Source of the DNA: Bin5 sp965232575
GTDB lineage: Bacteria > Chloroflexota > Anaerolineae > Caldilineales > Caldilineaceae
NCBI GenBank assembly: GCA_965232575.1
Contig: CBDDPZ010000009.1
Coordinates: 1,612,001-1,676,000 of the forward strand
Length of the DNA stretch: 64,000 nt
Direction of reading: 5' to 3'
Positions 44,390 to 53,480 of the stretch are shown here, in pieces. The notes under the pieces are model-generated. The model ran no database searches. It worked only from the letters and a program-made list of their open reading frames with translations, and had not been told where the DNA came from. The translations under genes and the position numbers were made by a program. Position 1 is the stretch's first letter. Every line of letters begins with the position of its first letter.

Positions 44390-45313
44390 TCACAGATGAC
44401 CCTGGGCCTGGGCAATGATATCGAGCCCCACGAGGTCGCTCCATGCTTGCAGCAACCGCTTGGTCACGGACCCGACCGCGCCGTCTCCTACCGGCAGGCC
44501 GTTGAACTTGGTCGCCGGCATGATGCAGTAGGGCGTGCTGGTGAAGAAGGCCTCGTCGGCGGTGTAGATGTCGTAAGGCTGGAAGTCGGTGATCTGCGTG
44601 GGGATGCCCAGGACGTCGGCCAGTTCGAGGACGGTCTCGCGAGAGATGCCGGCGAGCGCGCCGCGGGCATGGGGCGTCTTGAGGATGCCGTCGGCCCAGA
44701 TGAAGAAATTCCCGCCCTTGTTCTCGGTTACATTGCCGTCCGTATCCAGAATGACGCTCTGCGCTTGGGGGTCGACCAGCTTGACCTCGGCTTCGGCCAG
44801 GGTATAGGCCAGTCGGCTGCGATTCTTGATGCGGGCGTCCAATGACTGCGTGGGGATGGCCCGGCTGAAAGGCGTCACCGCGTGGCATCCTGTCGTGTAG
44901 AAGCCGGCCCAGTCACGCAGTATCATCGGCGCCGTGTTGATGATAATTGTGGCGGGGGAGCGCTGCAGCGTGGGGTCTGCCGCGGCCGCGCCCATTCCGC
45001 GCGAGATGTTGTGCACGATCCAGACATCCTCCTGCGGCGGCACGTGCGGAAGATTGGTCTCCAGCACCTCCAGCGTGATGGCGGTCATTTCGTCCGGCGA
45101 CAATCCGGCGTTGATGCGGCTCACCTTGAGTGACTTGAAGAGCCGTTCGATGTGCCTGTCCAGCTTGAAGGGTCTGTGGCCGAACGTGCGCGTTGATTCG
45201 GTCACCGTATCGCCCAGGGTGACGGCCGTGTCGAAGACCGAGATCTTGGCCTGATCCGGCGGCAGCATCTCGCCGCTGAGGTAGACAAGATGTTTGCTGG
45301 CATCGTGTTCCAT
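44390..45313 (-). CDS. Class IV aminotransferase (branched-chain/D-amino acid type)
   Basis: 307 residues of fold-type IV PLP enzyme: VFDTAVTLGDTVTESTRTF, the catalytic lysine in SLDARIKNRSRL (about residue 164), and GNVTENKGGNFFIW and GALAGISRETVLEL, which bind the PLP phosphate. It transfers amino groups to or from 2-oxo acids; a branched-chain or similar substrate is likely but D-amino-acid transaminase or 4-amino-4-deoxychorismate lyase relatives share these motifs. A hairpin separates it from the transporter operon upstream, so it may have its own transcript. Confidence 0.82.
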   Translation of the reverse strand: MEHDASKHLVYLSGEMLPPDQAKISVFDTAVTLGDTVTESTRTFGHRPFKLDRHIERLFKSLKVSRINAGLSPDEMTAITLEVLETNLPHVPPQEDVWIVHNISRGMGAAAADPTLQRSPATIIINTAPMILRDWAGFYTTGCHAVTPFSRAIPTQSLDARIKNRSRLAYTLAEAEVKLVDPQAQSVILDTDGNVTENKGGNFFIWADGILKTPHARGALAGISRETVLELADVLGIPTQITDFQPYDIYTADEAFFTSTPYCIMPATKFNGLPVGDGAVGSVTKRLLQAWSDLVGLDIIAQAQGHL

Positions 45314-45350
45314 TCCTGCTGCTCTCCTTTCTGATAAGCCCCAGATTTAA

Positions 45351-45386
45351 GACAGCGGAGCCAGTTGCTGGCCCCGCTGTCCTTTT
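45351..45386 (-). terminator. Terminator hairpin after the ABC transporter operon
   Basis: GACAGCGG ... CCGCTGTC with an inner CCAG/CTGG stem, between the binding-protein stop (45481) and the aminotransferase start (45313). The T-run is better on the plus strand (CCTTTTA); on the minus strand it is TTAAAT. Confidence 0.55.
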
Positions 45387-45480
45387 ACTTAACGGTTCCC
45401 TCTCAGGCGGAACGGATACAGGCCTATACTACCCGCTAACAAGACCTGAAATGCGTGCCCGCGCCGGAGATAGGGCTTAC

Positions 45481-47661
45481 CTATTCATTAATGAACCACT
45501 GAGCCGGTATGGTGGGCGTCCACTCACCTGAGATCGACCAGGTTACCACATTGCGCAGCCGGTTGTGCACGTTGGTCAGCTGGCCGAACTTGGGATCGTC
45601 CACGACGAGACCGATGGACCAGATATTGTCCATGTGAATCTCGAAGACTTCCCGCATCAGCGCGTTTCGTGCGTCCTCGTCCGGCTCACCCAGGATCTGG
45701 TCGCGCAGCACGCGCAGCTGCTTTACATCCTCCGGCGGCTCTACACCTTCCGCGCCGTCGGTGTCCAGCCAAGCGGCCCAGTCGCGGGCCCACTGCCAGC
45801 CGCGCATGGCGAATGTATTGGCGTTCAACGTCGGATGGACCGGGCCGCCGCCGAAGTGGCCGCCGCGAGCCGACACGTCGTGCTCGCCACTGTTATGGCG
45901 AGTGTACCAGAGCTGACCGGCTTCTGGCGTCACGGTCGCGTTGATGCCTACCTCTGCCCAGTAGCCCTTGACCAGCTCCATCAATTCAGGCGATTCTGAA
46001 GGCCAGGCGGTGGTGGCGGAGATAATTATCAGAAGTTCTTCGCCGGTCGGTCCCAGCCGGAAGCCTTCGTCGTCGCGCTCGGTCAGGCCCATATCGTCCA
46101 GAATCTGGTTGGCCAGGTCCGGATCGTGCTGCGTCCAGGACTGGAACAGCTCATCTTCGCCGTGGTAGGGCGGTCCACGCAGCGGCGCGATCTGGGAAGC
46201 GAAGACGCCGCCCTTATAGATCAGCTTGATGATCTCATCGCGGTTGATGGCCACGGAGAGGGCGTGGCGGAAGTTCTTGTCGTTGTACAACTGACGCTTG
46301 GCCTCGTCGTCGATGGTGTAGTTGAACATGATGTTGCCGTACGAGTTGGGCATCCAGTTGGCATAAGCGAAACGGAAGTCACCGCTCTCCCTGTTTTCTG
46401 ACAGCACGGGGATGTTGGCGGTGCCCAGGGCACGGACAAAGTCCAGCTCACCGGCAATGGTCTTGAGCAGCGCGGCTTCAGCGTCAGCGACGCGAATTTC
46501 ATGTATTTCGTCGATGTAAGGCAACTGGTTCCCAGCTGTGTCCACTTTCCAGAAGTAGGGATTGCGGACATACACTTCGACAGGGTTGGGCGGCACAGTA
46601 GTCGGGAGCCAGGCGGCCAGGCTCGGCTTGTCGACGTTGATGCTTCCGTTCTTCTGTCCGAACAGGTCCATCCAGTTGTCGAAGCCGCCATCGGACATCA
46701 TGCCTTCGATCTCGGACATTTCGGTATAGCCAGGATGGAATTTGGACAGGTAGTGCTTCGGGCTGGTCGTCGGCCCGGTGCGGGGTCCGCCCCAACTACC
46801 AAGGTAAGTGGGGAAGAGAGCGTAGGATTTGGCGAACGAGAATTGGACGGTGAAGTCGTCGATCATCGTCAATTCCGCCATTTCGCCGCCGCGGCTCAAA
46901 AGAGTGGGAGGCGATGGCGTCAGATCCTCATTGAGGATGATATCCTCCCACCAGAACATCATGTCATTGGCAGTGAAAGGCTCACCGTCGCTCCACTTGA
47001 TTCCCTTGCGCAGGCTGATGGTCAATTGCGTATGATCGTCGTTCCAGGCCCAGCCTTCGGCCACATTGGGGACGATGACGCCTTTGGGTGAATGGAGAGT
47101 CAGCGGCTCAATGACCCACCAGCCCATTTCGCCCATCGCGCGTTGCCCGCCGACCGTCTTACGCAGGACGCCGCCATATTTGCCGACAGCCTCTTCAGGC
47201 TTGATGACGATGGGGTTTATCGGCAGTCGTTCCTCGACCGGCGGCAGTGCGCCGCTGGCAACCATCTCGGCAAGCGCCGGCGCTTGCTGGTAGGAATCGA
47301 TGCCCCCGGCGTCGGCCGGTGTGTTGTAGACTTCGCTCTGCACCTCGCGTTCACCGGCGCCGGCGGGCGGGTCGGTCAATACGGGGCCCGTAATCGCGTC
47401 CGGCTCGGCCGCGGGGGCCTCTTCGGCGGCGGGCGCGGATTCTTCCGCGGCAGGCGCGGCCTCTTCGCTCGCTGCCGGCTCGTCGGCGGCGCCGCATGCG
47501 GCCAACAGCAAGGACAGGATGATCAGGAAAGGAATGAGTCTGGAGACACCCTTCGCCAGCCTTGCGCTGACAGTGGCGCCACCTCTTTGAGAGGGAAGTT
47601 TGCGATGAGACACAGTTTTGCTCCTTGTGCGTGAAGGATTACGGTTGCGAAACTCAGTCAT
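45481..47661 (-). CDS. ABC transporter substrate-binding lipoprotein (SBP_bac_5 family)
   Basis: A 726-residue extracytoplasmic binding protein. A lipobox LLLAAC at about residues 51-56 follows a hydrophobic stretch (LIPFLIILS), and an Ala/Glu/Pro-rich linker follows the lipidated Cys. The family signature region (LTISLRKGIKWSDGEPFTAND, about 183-203) and HALSVAINRDEIIKLIY identify the DppA/OppA type. It captures peptides or, in related bacteria, oligosaccharides and hands them to the permeases encoded upstream. ATG at 47661 has AGGAGG at rather long spacing; a GTG at 47613 with AAGGAG is a strong alternative start. Confidence 0.88.
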   Translation of the reverse strand: MTEFRNRNPSRTRSKTVSHRKLPSQRGGATVSARLAKGVSRLIPFLIILSLLLAACGAADEPAASEEAAPAAEESAPAAEEAPAAEPDAITGPVLTDPPAGAGEREVQSEVYNTPADAGGIDSYQQAPALAEMVASGALPPVEERLPINPIVIKPEEAVGKYGGVLRKTVGGQRAMGEMGWWVIEPLTLHSPKGVIVPNVAEGWAWNDDHTQLTISLRKGIKWSDGEPFTANDMMFWWEDIILNEDLTPSPPTLLSRGGEMAELTMIDDFTVQFSFAKSYALFPTYLGSWGGPRTGPTTSPKHYLSKFHPGYTEMSEIEGMMSDGGFDNWMDLFGQKNGSINVDKPSLAAWLPTTVPPNPVEVYVRNPYFWKVDTAGNQLPYIDEIHEIRVADAEAALLKTIAGELDFVRALGTANIPVLSENRESGDFRFAYANWMPNSYGNIMFNYTIDDEAKRQLYNDKNFRHALSVAINRDEIIKLIYKGGVFASQIAPLRGPPYHGEDELFQSWTQHDPDLANQILDDMGLTERDDEGFRLGPTGEELLIIISATTAWPSESPELMELVKGYWAEVGINATVTPEAGQLWYTRHNSGEHDVSARGGHFGGGPVHPTLNANTFAMRGWQWARDWAAWLDTDGAEGVEPPEDVKQLRVLRDQILGEPDEDARNALMREVFEIHMDNIWSIGLVVDDPKFGQLTNVHNRLRNVVTWSISGEWTPTIPAQWFINE

Positions 47662-47772
47662 TTTGTGAAATATGCGCCTCCTGATTCGTTCATTGATGTC
47701 CTGCCGGTGGTGAAGGGAAGCAAGGTTAAGTCGTCAGGCTGCGCTTCCTCCGTGAGCAGAACAAGCAATCGG

Positions 47773-48891
47773 TCACTGCGGCGCGTTGCGAACGCCTTGC
47801 AGGTCCAATTCATCCGCGAAGTGACAGCGCACGAAGTGGGGCTGGCTGCCGTTCGCTCCCGCCAGATCGACGAGTTGGGGCTCTTCCACCCGGCAGACGT
47901 CCTGCACATAAGGACAGCGCGGATGAAAGGTGCAGCCCGGCGGCACATTGGCCGGGTCGGCCACGTCGCCCTCCAGGATGATGCGCTCCCGGCGCCGTCC
48001 GGACTTGCCTGTCTCCACCACCGGCACTGCCGAGAGCAGGGCTTCGGTATAGGGATGCCGGGGTTGGCGGAAGATCGACTCCGTTTGCCCCAGCTCGACA
48101 ATCTGCCCCACGTACATCACCGAGACCCGGTCACTCAGGTATTCGACCACCGACAGGTTATGGGTGATGAAGAGATAAGTAAGATGGAGTTCAGTTTGCA
48201 GTTCCTTGAGCAGGCTGAGGATCTGGGCCTGAACCGAGACATCCAGCGCCGACACCGGCTCGTCTGCGACGACGAAGTCCGGGTCCAGGGCCAGGGCGCG
48301 GGCAATGGCGATGCGCTGGCGCTGGCCGCCGCTGAATGCATGTGGATAGCGCCGCATGTAAGTGGGGTCCAGGCGAACGCTGCGCAGCAGCTCGGCCACC
48401 TTTTCCTCCAGCTGGCGACGGCCCTTTATCAATTTTCTTGTGACGAACGGTTCACCTATGATCTCGAGAACGGTCAGACGAGGGTTAAGAGAGGAAAATG
48501 GATCTTGAAAGATCATCCCCATATTTTGCTGAACATCGCGCAGTTCCGGCCTTGTCAGCGTAGTGATCTCGATCTCTTCGCCATCGCGATTGCGGAAGAG
48601 GATCGAACCTCCGGAAGGCTCGATCGCCCTCATCACACAGCGGCCGGTCGTCGTCTTGCCACAGCCGCTTTCCCCCACCAGCGCCAGCGTCTCGCCGCGG
48701 ACAACGTGAAAGCTGACGTCGTCCACCGCCTTCACCTCGCCGACCTGGCGGCGGAAAAAGCCGCGCAGAATCGGGAAGTATTTGCGTAGATCGGTTACTT
48801 CCAGAACCTTGTCAGCCGTCTCGGCCTGCCGGCCGGGAGAGGAACCGGTTTCAGCGTTCAATTCATTTGAGGCAGCATCTGTTTGCGCCAT
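47773..48891 (-). CDS. ABC transporter ATP-binding protein, OppF type
   Basis: 372 residues from MAQTDAASNEL. Walker A GESGCGKTT, Q-loop FQDPFSSLNPRL, signature SGGQRQRIAIARAL, Walker B VVADEPVSALDV and the C-terminal oligopeptide-transporter Cys motif CTFHPRCPY. The frame extends upstream to 49170 but only as a shadow of oppD. It lies 4 bases after the oppD stop. With OppD it powers import through the OppB/OppC channel. Confidence 0.9.
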   Translation of the reverse strand: MAQTDAASNELNAETGSSPGRQAETADKVLEVTDLRKYFPILRGFFRRQVGEVKAVDDVSFHVVRGETLALVGESGCGKTTTGRCVMRAIEPSGGSILFRNRDGEEIEITTLTRPELRDVQQNMGMIFQDPFSSLNPRLTVLEIIGEPFVTRKLIKGRRQLEEKVAELLRSVRLDPTYMRRYPHAFSGGQRQRIAIARALALDPDFVVADEPVSALDVSVQAQILSLLKELQTELHLTYLFITHNLSVVEYLSDRVSVMYVGQIVELGQTESIFRQPRHPYTEALLSAVPVVETGKSGRRRERIILEGDVADPANVPPGCTFHPRCPYVQDVCRVEEPQLVDLAGANGSQPHFVRCHFADELDLQGVRNAPQ

Positions 48892-48895
48892 GTTC

Positions 48896-49915
48896 TCAGT
48901 CCTGGACATACAGATGGCAGCGCACGCGATGTCCTCCGCCCAACTCGATCTGGGGCGGCAGTTCGACATCGCAGACGTCGGGTATGAACTCGGGACAGCG
49001 GGTATGGAAGGGACAGCCCGCCGGCCGTCGGTAGGGGCTGGGGACCGAACCGGAGATCGGGTCGAGCTCCTGGTTGTGGCCTTCGCCCAGCTCCGGCACG
49101 GAGCGCAGCAGACCAACTGTATAGGGATGTTTCGGTTCACGGAAGATGACGTCCGCCGGCGCGCTCTCAACGTCTTTGCCGAGGTACATGATCATCACGC
49201 GATCGCACAATTCGGAAATCACAGCCAGGTCGTGGGTGATGACGATCAGCGCCATCCCCATGTCCCGCTGAAGATCCTTCATCAGTTCCAGAACCTGGGC
49301 CTGGATCGTGACATCCACCGCGGTGGTGGGCTCGTCCGCGATCAGCAGGGCGGGATGGCAGGAGAGCGCCATGGCGATCATCGCCCGCTGGCGCATGCCG
49401 CCGCTGAGGGCAAAAGGGTAGGCGTCAATCGTCTGCTCCGGCTTGGGCATTCCCACCCTCTGCAGCATTTCGATCGCCCGGTCTCTCGCTTCGTTTTGAC
49501 TACAATCCTGGTGCAGCCGAATCACCTCAGTAATCTGGTTGCCGATGGTGTAGACCATGCTGAAGGCCGCCATGGGCTCCTGGAAGACCATGGCGATCTC
49601 GCCGCCGCGGATCTGGCGGATCTCCTGCCCGCGGTCGTCCAGCTGCGCCAGATCGACCGACTCACCGCTCTGGAAGAGATTGATGGCGCCGGTTACGATC
49701 TTTCCGTTTTTGGGCACGATGCGCAGGATCGATTGGGCGGTGACGCTCTTGCCGCAGCCGCTTTCTCCGGCGATGCCCAGCGCCTCGCCGGCGTGAATGT
49801 CAAAGGACACGCCGTCGACGGCTTCCAGTATCCCTTCCTGGGAGAAGAAGTGGGTGGCCAGATTGTCTACACTGAGCAGGAGTTGTGCGCCTGGGTCATG
49901 GGACCGAGTCCGCAG
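48896..49915 (-). CDS. ABC transporter ATP-binding protein, OppD type; start codon unusual
   Basis: About 339 residues. LLSVDNLATHFF begins the domain, Walker A GESGCGKSVTAQS, Q-loop FQEPMAAFS, signature SGGMRQRAMIAMAL, Walker B LIADEPTTAVDV, and CPFHTRCPEF near the end. Between the oppC stop (49921) and the conserved region the frame contains no ATG, GTG or TTG; CTG codons at 49915 and 49879 are the only near-start codons. The nearby ATG at about 49900 lies in another frame that stops after ten codons. The given start is therefore an estimate. Confidence 0.85.
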   Translation of the reverse strand: MRTRSHDPGAQLLLSVDNLATHFFSQEGILEAVDGVSFDIHAGEALGIAGESGCGKSVTAQSILRIVPKNGKIVTGAINLFQSGESVDLAQLDDRGQEIRQIRGGEIAMVFQEPMAAFSMVYTIGNQITEVIRLHQDCSQNEARDRAIEMLQRVGMPKPEQTIDAYPFALSGGMRQRAMIAMALSCHPALLIADEPTTAVDVTIQAQVLELMKDLQRDMGMALIVITHDLAVISELCDRVMIMYLGKDVESAPADVIFREPKHPYTVGLLRSVPELGEGHNQELDPISGSVPSPYRRPAGCPFHTRCPEFIPDVCDVELPPQIELGGGHRVRCHLYVQD

Positions 49916-49920
49916 TCTGT

Positions 49921-51060
49921 CTAAATCGACGAATAGGGGTCGGCGGCGTCGCGCAGGCCGTCGCCGACAAAGTTGAAACAGAGAATGGCGATGATGACGA
50001 ACAGCCCTGGCGACAGCAGCCAGGGCGAATCGGCCAGCACGATGATCCGCTGCGCGTCCTTGAGCAGCACGCCCCAACTGATGGCCGGATTCTGCAGGCC
50101 CAGCCCGATGAAGCTCAGCGCAGTCTCCCCCAGGATCATGCCGGGGACGCTCAGGGTCAGCGAAGCGATGATATGGCTGGTGAAGGAGGGCAGCATATGC
50201 TTAAAGATGACGCGCGCCTCATTGGATCCGTTAAGTTGGGCCGCCATCACATATTCCTCCTCGCGCAAGGACATGAACTTGCCGCGCACGACGCGCGCCA
50301 GCCCCGTCCAGCCGACCAGCGACAGGATGACGACGATGCCGAAGTAGATCTGCACGACCGTCCAGGTGGGAGGCAGGGCCACGCTCAGCGCCATCCATAG
50401 CGGCAGAGTGGGAATCGAACGCAGAAATTCGATGATGCGCTGGATGATCAGATCGGTGACGCCGCCGAAATAGCCGGAAACGCCCCCCATAATCACGCCG
50501 ATCACAAAGCTGATGGCGATGCCCAATAGCCCGACGGACAGCGAAATGCGGCCGCCGAAGATGATGCGAGAGAGCAGGTCGCGGCCCATCTTGTCGGTGC
50601 CAATCAGAAAAAACGTGCCCTCCTCGACGCCGATCAGATGGATATTGCTTTCGAACAGGCCCCATAGCTCGTAGGTATCGCCGCGCACAAAAAGCTTGAC
50701 GGGGTATTTCTGGGTTGTATCCAACTCCCAAGTGGTCCTGAAGGTGTTCTCGTCCATCTTGGAGGTCATGCCATATACGAAGGGGCGCAACTGAAATTTA
50801 CCTTCGTCAAAGAAGCGCAGCCGCTGCGGGGGCATGAACATATAGTCCGTATCATGATGCGCCGGGTCGTAGGGCGAGAGGAACTCGGCAAAGATCGCGA
50901 ACAGGTAGAAAATCGCAATCAAGACCAGCGACAGGACTGCTACCTTGTGACGCATGAATTTCCAGCGGATCAACTGCCATTGGGTAGCGACCGACAAATC
51001 CTCTTCATCGGCCTCCACCGCGGGGTTGCCCGGTTGGAATCGTTCTTCAAGTACGGCCAT
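49921..51060 (-). CDS. ABC transporter permease, OppC type
   Basis: 379 residues with an N-terminal helix (VLSLVLIAIFYLFAIFAEF, about 41-59). A long extracytoplasmic insertion of about 100 residues follows (PPQRLRFFDEGKFQ, VYGMTSK). Five further helices carry the permease EAA motif (MAAQLNGSNEARVIFKHMLP). The insertion is typical of a subgroup seen in Chloroflexota and similar bacteria and may contact the binding protein. It forms the import channel with OppB. A closely related second copy is at 58118-59281. Confidence 0.9.
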   Translation of the reverse strand: MAVLEERFQPGNPAVEADEEDLSVATQWQLIRWKFMRHKVAVLSLVLIAIFYLFAIFAEFLSPYDPAHHDTDYMFMPPQRLRFFDEGKFQLRPFVYGMTSKMDENTFRTTWELDTTQKYPVKLFVRGDTYELWGLFESNIHLIGVEEGTFFLIGTDKMGRDLLSRIIFGGRISLSVGLLGIAISFVIGVIMGGVSGYFGGVTDLIIQRIIEFLRSIPTLPLWMALSVALPPTWTVVQIYFGIVVILSLVGWTGLARVVRGKFMSLREEEYVMAAQLNGSNEARVIFKHMLPSFTSHIIASLTLSVPGMILGETALSFIGLGLQNPAISWGVLLKDAQRIIVLADSPWLLSPGLFVIIAILCFNFVGDGLRDAADPYSSI

Positions 51061-51132
51061 AGCATTTCTACCATTTATCGATAGCGGCGCAGACAGGCCA
51101 ACGCGGCGGCGTTCTTCAACCGGCTGCCTGTC

Positions 51133-52119
51133 TCAAATGGCGCCGCGAATACGTGGATCGAGCCACGCCAGCACGATATCGGAAAGCAGTGTTCCCACCA
51201 GAGTGAGCGTGCTCAGAATCATTACCACACTGCCCGCCAGGAACATGTCCTGGCTCAGGAGCGCCCCCACGAAGAGCGGCGCGATGGTTGGCAGGCCCAG
51301 AACCAGCGAAGCCAGAAGTTCGCCGTTCACCAGCGTCGGCAGCGTCCAGCCGATGGTGCTGGCTACCGGGTTCATAGCGATGCGAAAAGGATACTTGACA
51401 AGCAGTTTGCCCTCGGACAGCCCTTTAGAACGGGCGACCATCACGTAGGGCCGCTCAAGTTCGTCCAAAAGGTTGGCGCGCATGACCCGGATCAGGCCGG
51501 CCGTGCCGGCGGTGCCGACCACCAGCGCCGGCAGCCACAGATGCTTCAACAGGTCGATGAACTTGGCGAAACTCCAGGGCGCGATCAGGTATTCATCGGA
51601 AAAAAGGCCGACCGCCACGTTTCCGGTAGCGACAAAGTAGTACCACAAGATCAGGAGGGCGAGCAGAAAGTTGGGCGTTGCCAGTCCAACGAACCCGATC
51701 AGGGTGAAGAAATAATCTCCGAGCGAATACTGGCGGGTGGCGGAATAAAGGCCGATCGGGATCGCAATCGCATAGGCCAGAAAGAAGGAGGCGACCGAGA
51801 TGGCGAGACTCCAGGGCAGGCGGTCGGCGATCAGTTTGCTGACGGGCTGGTTCCATTCGAGCGAGCGGCCCAGGTTGCCCTGCATGATGTTGCCGAGCCA
51901 GCGGAAATAACGGACATAGGTGGGCGCATCCAGCCCGTACCGCTTGCGCAGCGATTCGATTTCCGCCGGGTCGACAGCCTCCTGCTCCTGCAGGAGCGCA
52001 TTCACATAGGAGTCCATGAAATCGCCCGGCGGCGCCTCAATGATGACAAAAGAGATGACAGAGACGACAAGCAGGGTAGGCACCATCAGCAGGATGCGGC
52101 GAAGAATGAAGGACCACAT
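51133..52119 (-). CDS. ABC transporter permease, OppB type
   Basis: 328 residues from MWSFILRRILLMVPTLL; the frame is open to 52542 but that part is antisense-like shadow of the next gene. Six membrane helices, with the EAA motif MVARSKGLSEGKLLVKYPFR and the LDPRIRG ending typical of OppB/DppB. It starts 19 bases after the sialidase-like gene and continues into oppC, oppD, oppF and the binding protein: one transporter operon. Confidence 0.9.
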   Translation of the reverse strand: MWSFILRRILLMVPTLLVVSVISFVIIEAPPGDFMDSYVNALLQEQEAVDPAEIESLRKRYGLDAPTYVRYFRWLGNIMQGNLGRSLEWNQPVSKLIADRLPWSLAISVASFFLAYAIAIPIGLYSATRQYSLGDYFFTLIGFVGLATPNFLLALLILWYYFVATGNVAVGLFSDEYLIAPWSFAKFIDLLKHLWLPALVVGTAGTAGLIRVMRANLLDELERPYVMVARSKGLSEGKLLVKYPFRIAMNPVASTIGWTLPTLVNGELLASLVLGLPTIAPLFVGALLSQDMFLAGSVVMILSTLTLVGTLLSDIVLAWLDPRIRGAI

Positions 52120-52138
52120 TTTCGGGAATGACCAGGTG

Positions 52139-53122
52139 TCAGCTTTTTTCCAGTGTAGCCAGATAGATCGCCGAGGGCGCCAAGCCGGTTCCGCTGCCCT
52201 CGTGGCTTGAATAGTAAGACAACAGCGCTCGGTCCGGTCCCAGTTCGACGAAGCCGGGATAGGAATTGTCGCCGCCGCTGGGCAGGACAGCGATTTCTTC
52301 CAGCTCTGTGCCGACCAACTCGTACAGGGCGGTGACAGGCCCGTCATCGGTATGCTTACGGCCGCCGACCAGGATCTGTTCGCCCCACCGCGCCAGGAGC
52401 GGACCGCCGATGTGTCTGTCCAGATCAATGCGCGTCCAGTCGGTATATGGTGGTCCTGAACGGCAAATCTGAGCCGGCCGACCACCGGCGCGTGCAACCG
52501 CCAGAAGGTTATCGTCTTCCCCAAACAGCAGCGCCGTCTCATCGCCGTGGGCCGGTTGAATCAGGCTGAGCGGTGTCCAAGCGAAGCCGTCCGCGCTGTG
52601 CAGCAGCCAGGACTCCATCCACTCCGGGGGCTCGTCTCGCCGGGCAAGCACATCGAAATTGCGAATGCGGCGGCCGTTGAGATAGGCCGTACCGTCATTG
52701 GCGGCCGCACGCCAGATGTAATGGCCGTGGGCGCCGTCCAACATGCGCGGGCCGCGCCAGGTTGCTCCGTCTTCGCTCCAGGCGCAAAAGCCGAGATGAT
52801 CGTTGACGTCCCTTTCCTCGGCGTTACCGGGCGTCACCCACCAGGCGCCGGTGTAGACGAACAGCTTGTCTTTGAAGACCAGAAAGTGCGGGTCCCGGAC
52901 ATCCCGGTTGGCGACGCTGAAGGCGTGGACCTGATTCCAGTCTCTTCCATCGGAACTGGACATTACAACGATGCGAGACGAAGTGAAGAGCATGTGGCCA
53001 TCGGGACAGCTGCGGAAAGTCAGATACAGGCGATCACCGAACCGGCACATGTCGGTGAAAGCGTTGTGATTTCCGTCATTAAAGAGTTGACGGACCGAAG
53101 TCACGCAGATGGCGGGCATCAT
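52139..53122 (-). CDS. Sialidase-like / exo-glycosidase beta-propeller protein
   Basis: 327 residues with repeated Asp-box-like strands (SSSDGRDWNQV, WSEDGATWRGP, HSADGFAWTPL), the S-x-D-x-G-x-x-W pattern of sialidase-type propellers. No signal peptide is evident. It leads the transporter operon. It may be a glycoside hydrolase acting on imported glycans, or a non-catalytic propeller; the full Arg-triad of true sialidases could not be confirmed. Confidence 0.68.
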   Translation of the reverse strand: MMPAICVTSVRQLFNDGNHNAFTDMCRFGDRLYLTFRSCPDGHMLFTSSRIVVMSSSDGRDWNQVHAFSVANRDVRDPHFLVFKDKLFVYTGAWWVTPGNAEERDVNDHLGFCAWSEDGATWRGPRMLDGAHGHYIWRAAANDGTAYLNGRRIRNFDVLARRDEPPEWMESWLLHSADGFAWTPLSLIQPAHGDETALLFGEDDNLLAVARAGGRPAQICRSGPPYTDWTRIDLDRHIGGPLLARWGEQILVGGRKHTDDGPVTALYELVGTELEEIAVLPSGGDNSYPGFVELGPDRALLSYYSSHEGSGTGLAPSAIYLATLEKS

Positions 53123-53277
53123 CTGTTTCTTGTGGGATTGCGCAAGTTCAACCCGGCGGGCCGCCAGTGGACAGAACGGGCTGCCAATGTCTGCATTATA
53201 GGGGAGATCGGTTTGATGTCAATTGTGGAAAATGCTGGTTTCCAGGTTGTGTTGACATTGCGGGCCGGCCGGCGGGT

Positions 53278-53480
53278 TGTCTGAACTGTGATTTTGACTG
53301 TGATTTGCGCTGCGGCGATCCGCGGAGGGACACGGAGAACATCTTTTTGTTGATCCACGAAGGGCCACGAAGGGACGCGAAGAACTGCTTTTTTTGATCC
53401 GCGGAGGACGCGGAGGGACGCGGAGAACATCTTTTTATCCACTAAGGGACACGAAGAGACACTAAGAACACCTTTTTTAT
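53278..53480. repeat. Degenerate tandem repeat patch
   Basis: GAACTGTGATTTTGACTGTG is followed by imperfect copies of a roughly 50-base unit: GATCCGCGGAGGGACACGG, GATCCACGAAGGGCCACG, GATCCGCGGAGGACGCGG and ATCCACTAAGGGACACG, each ending in AGAAC..CTTTTT-type runs. It fills the space between the transporter operon and the restriction-modification gene. Confidence 0.75.

Noticed and set aside
48892..49170. N-terminal extension of the OppF-type ATPase
   Set aside because: The sequence is a shadow of oppD with no family similarity; MAQTDAAS at 48891 fits the family.
52120..52542. N-terminal extension of OppB
   Set aside because: It overlaps the sialidase-like gene on the same strand in a different frame and lacks OppB similarity; MWSFILRR at 52119 is the usual start.
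53320..53480. CRISPR array
   Set aside because: The repeat units are imperfect and contiguous, with no unique spacers of constant length and no cas genes.
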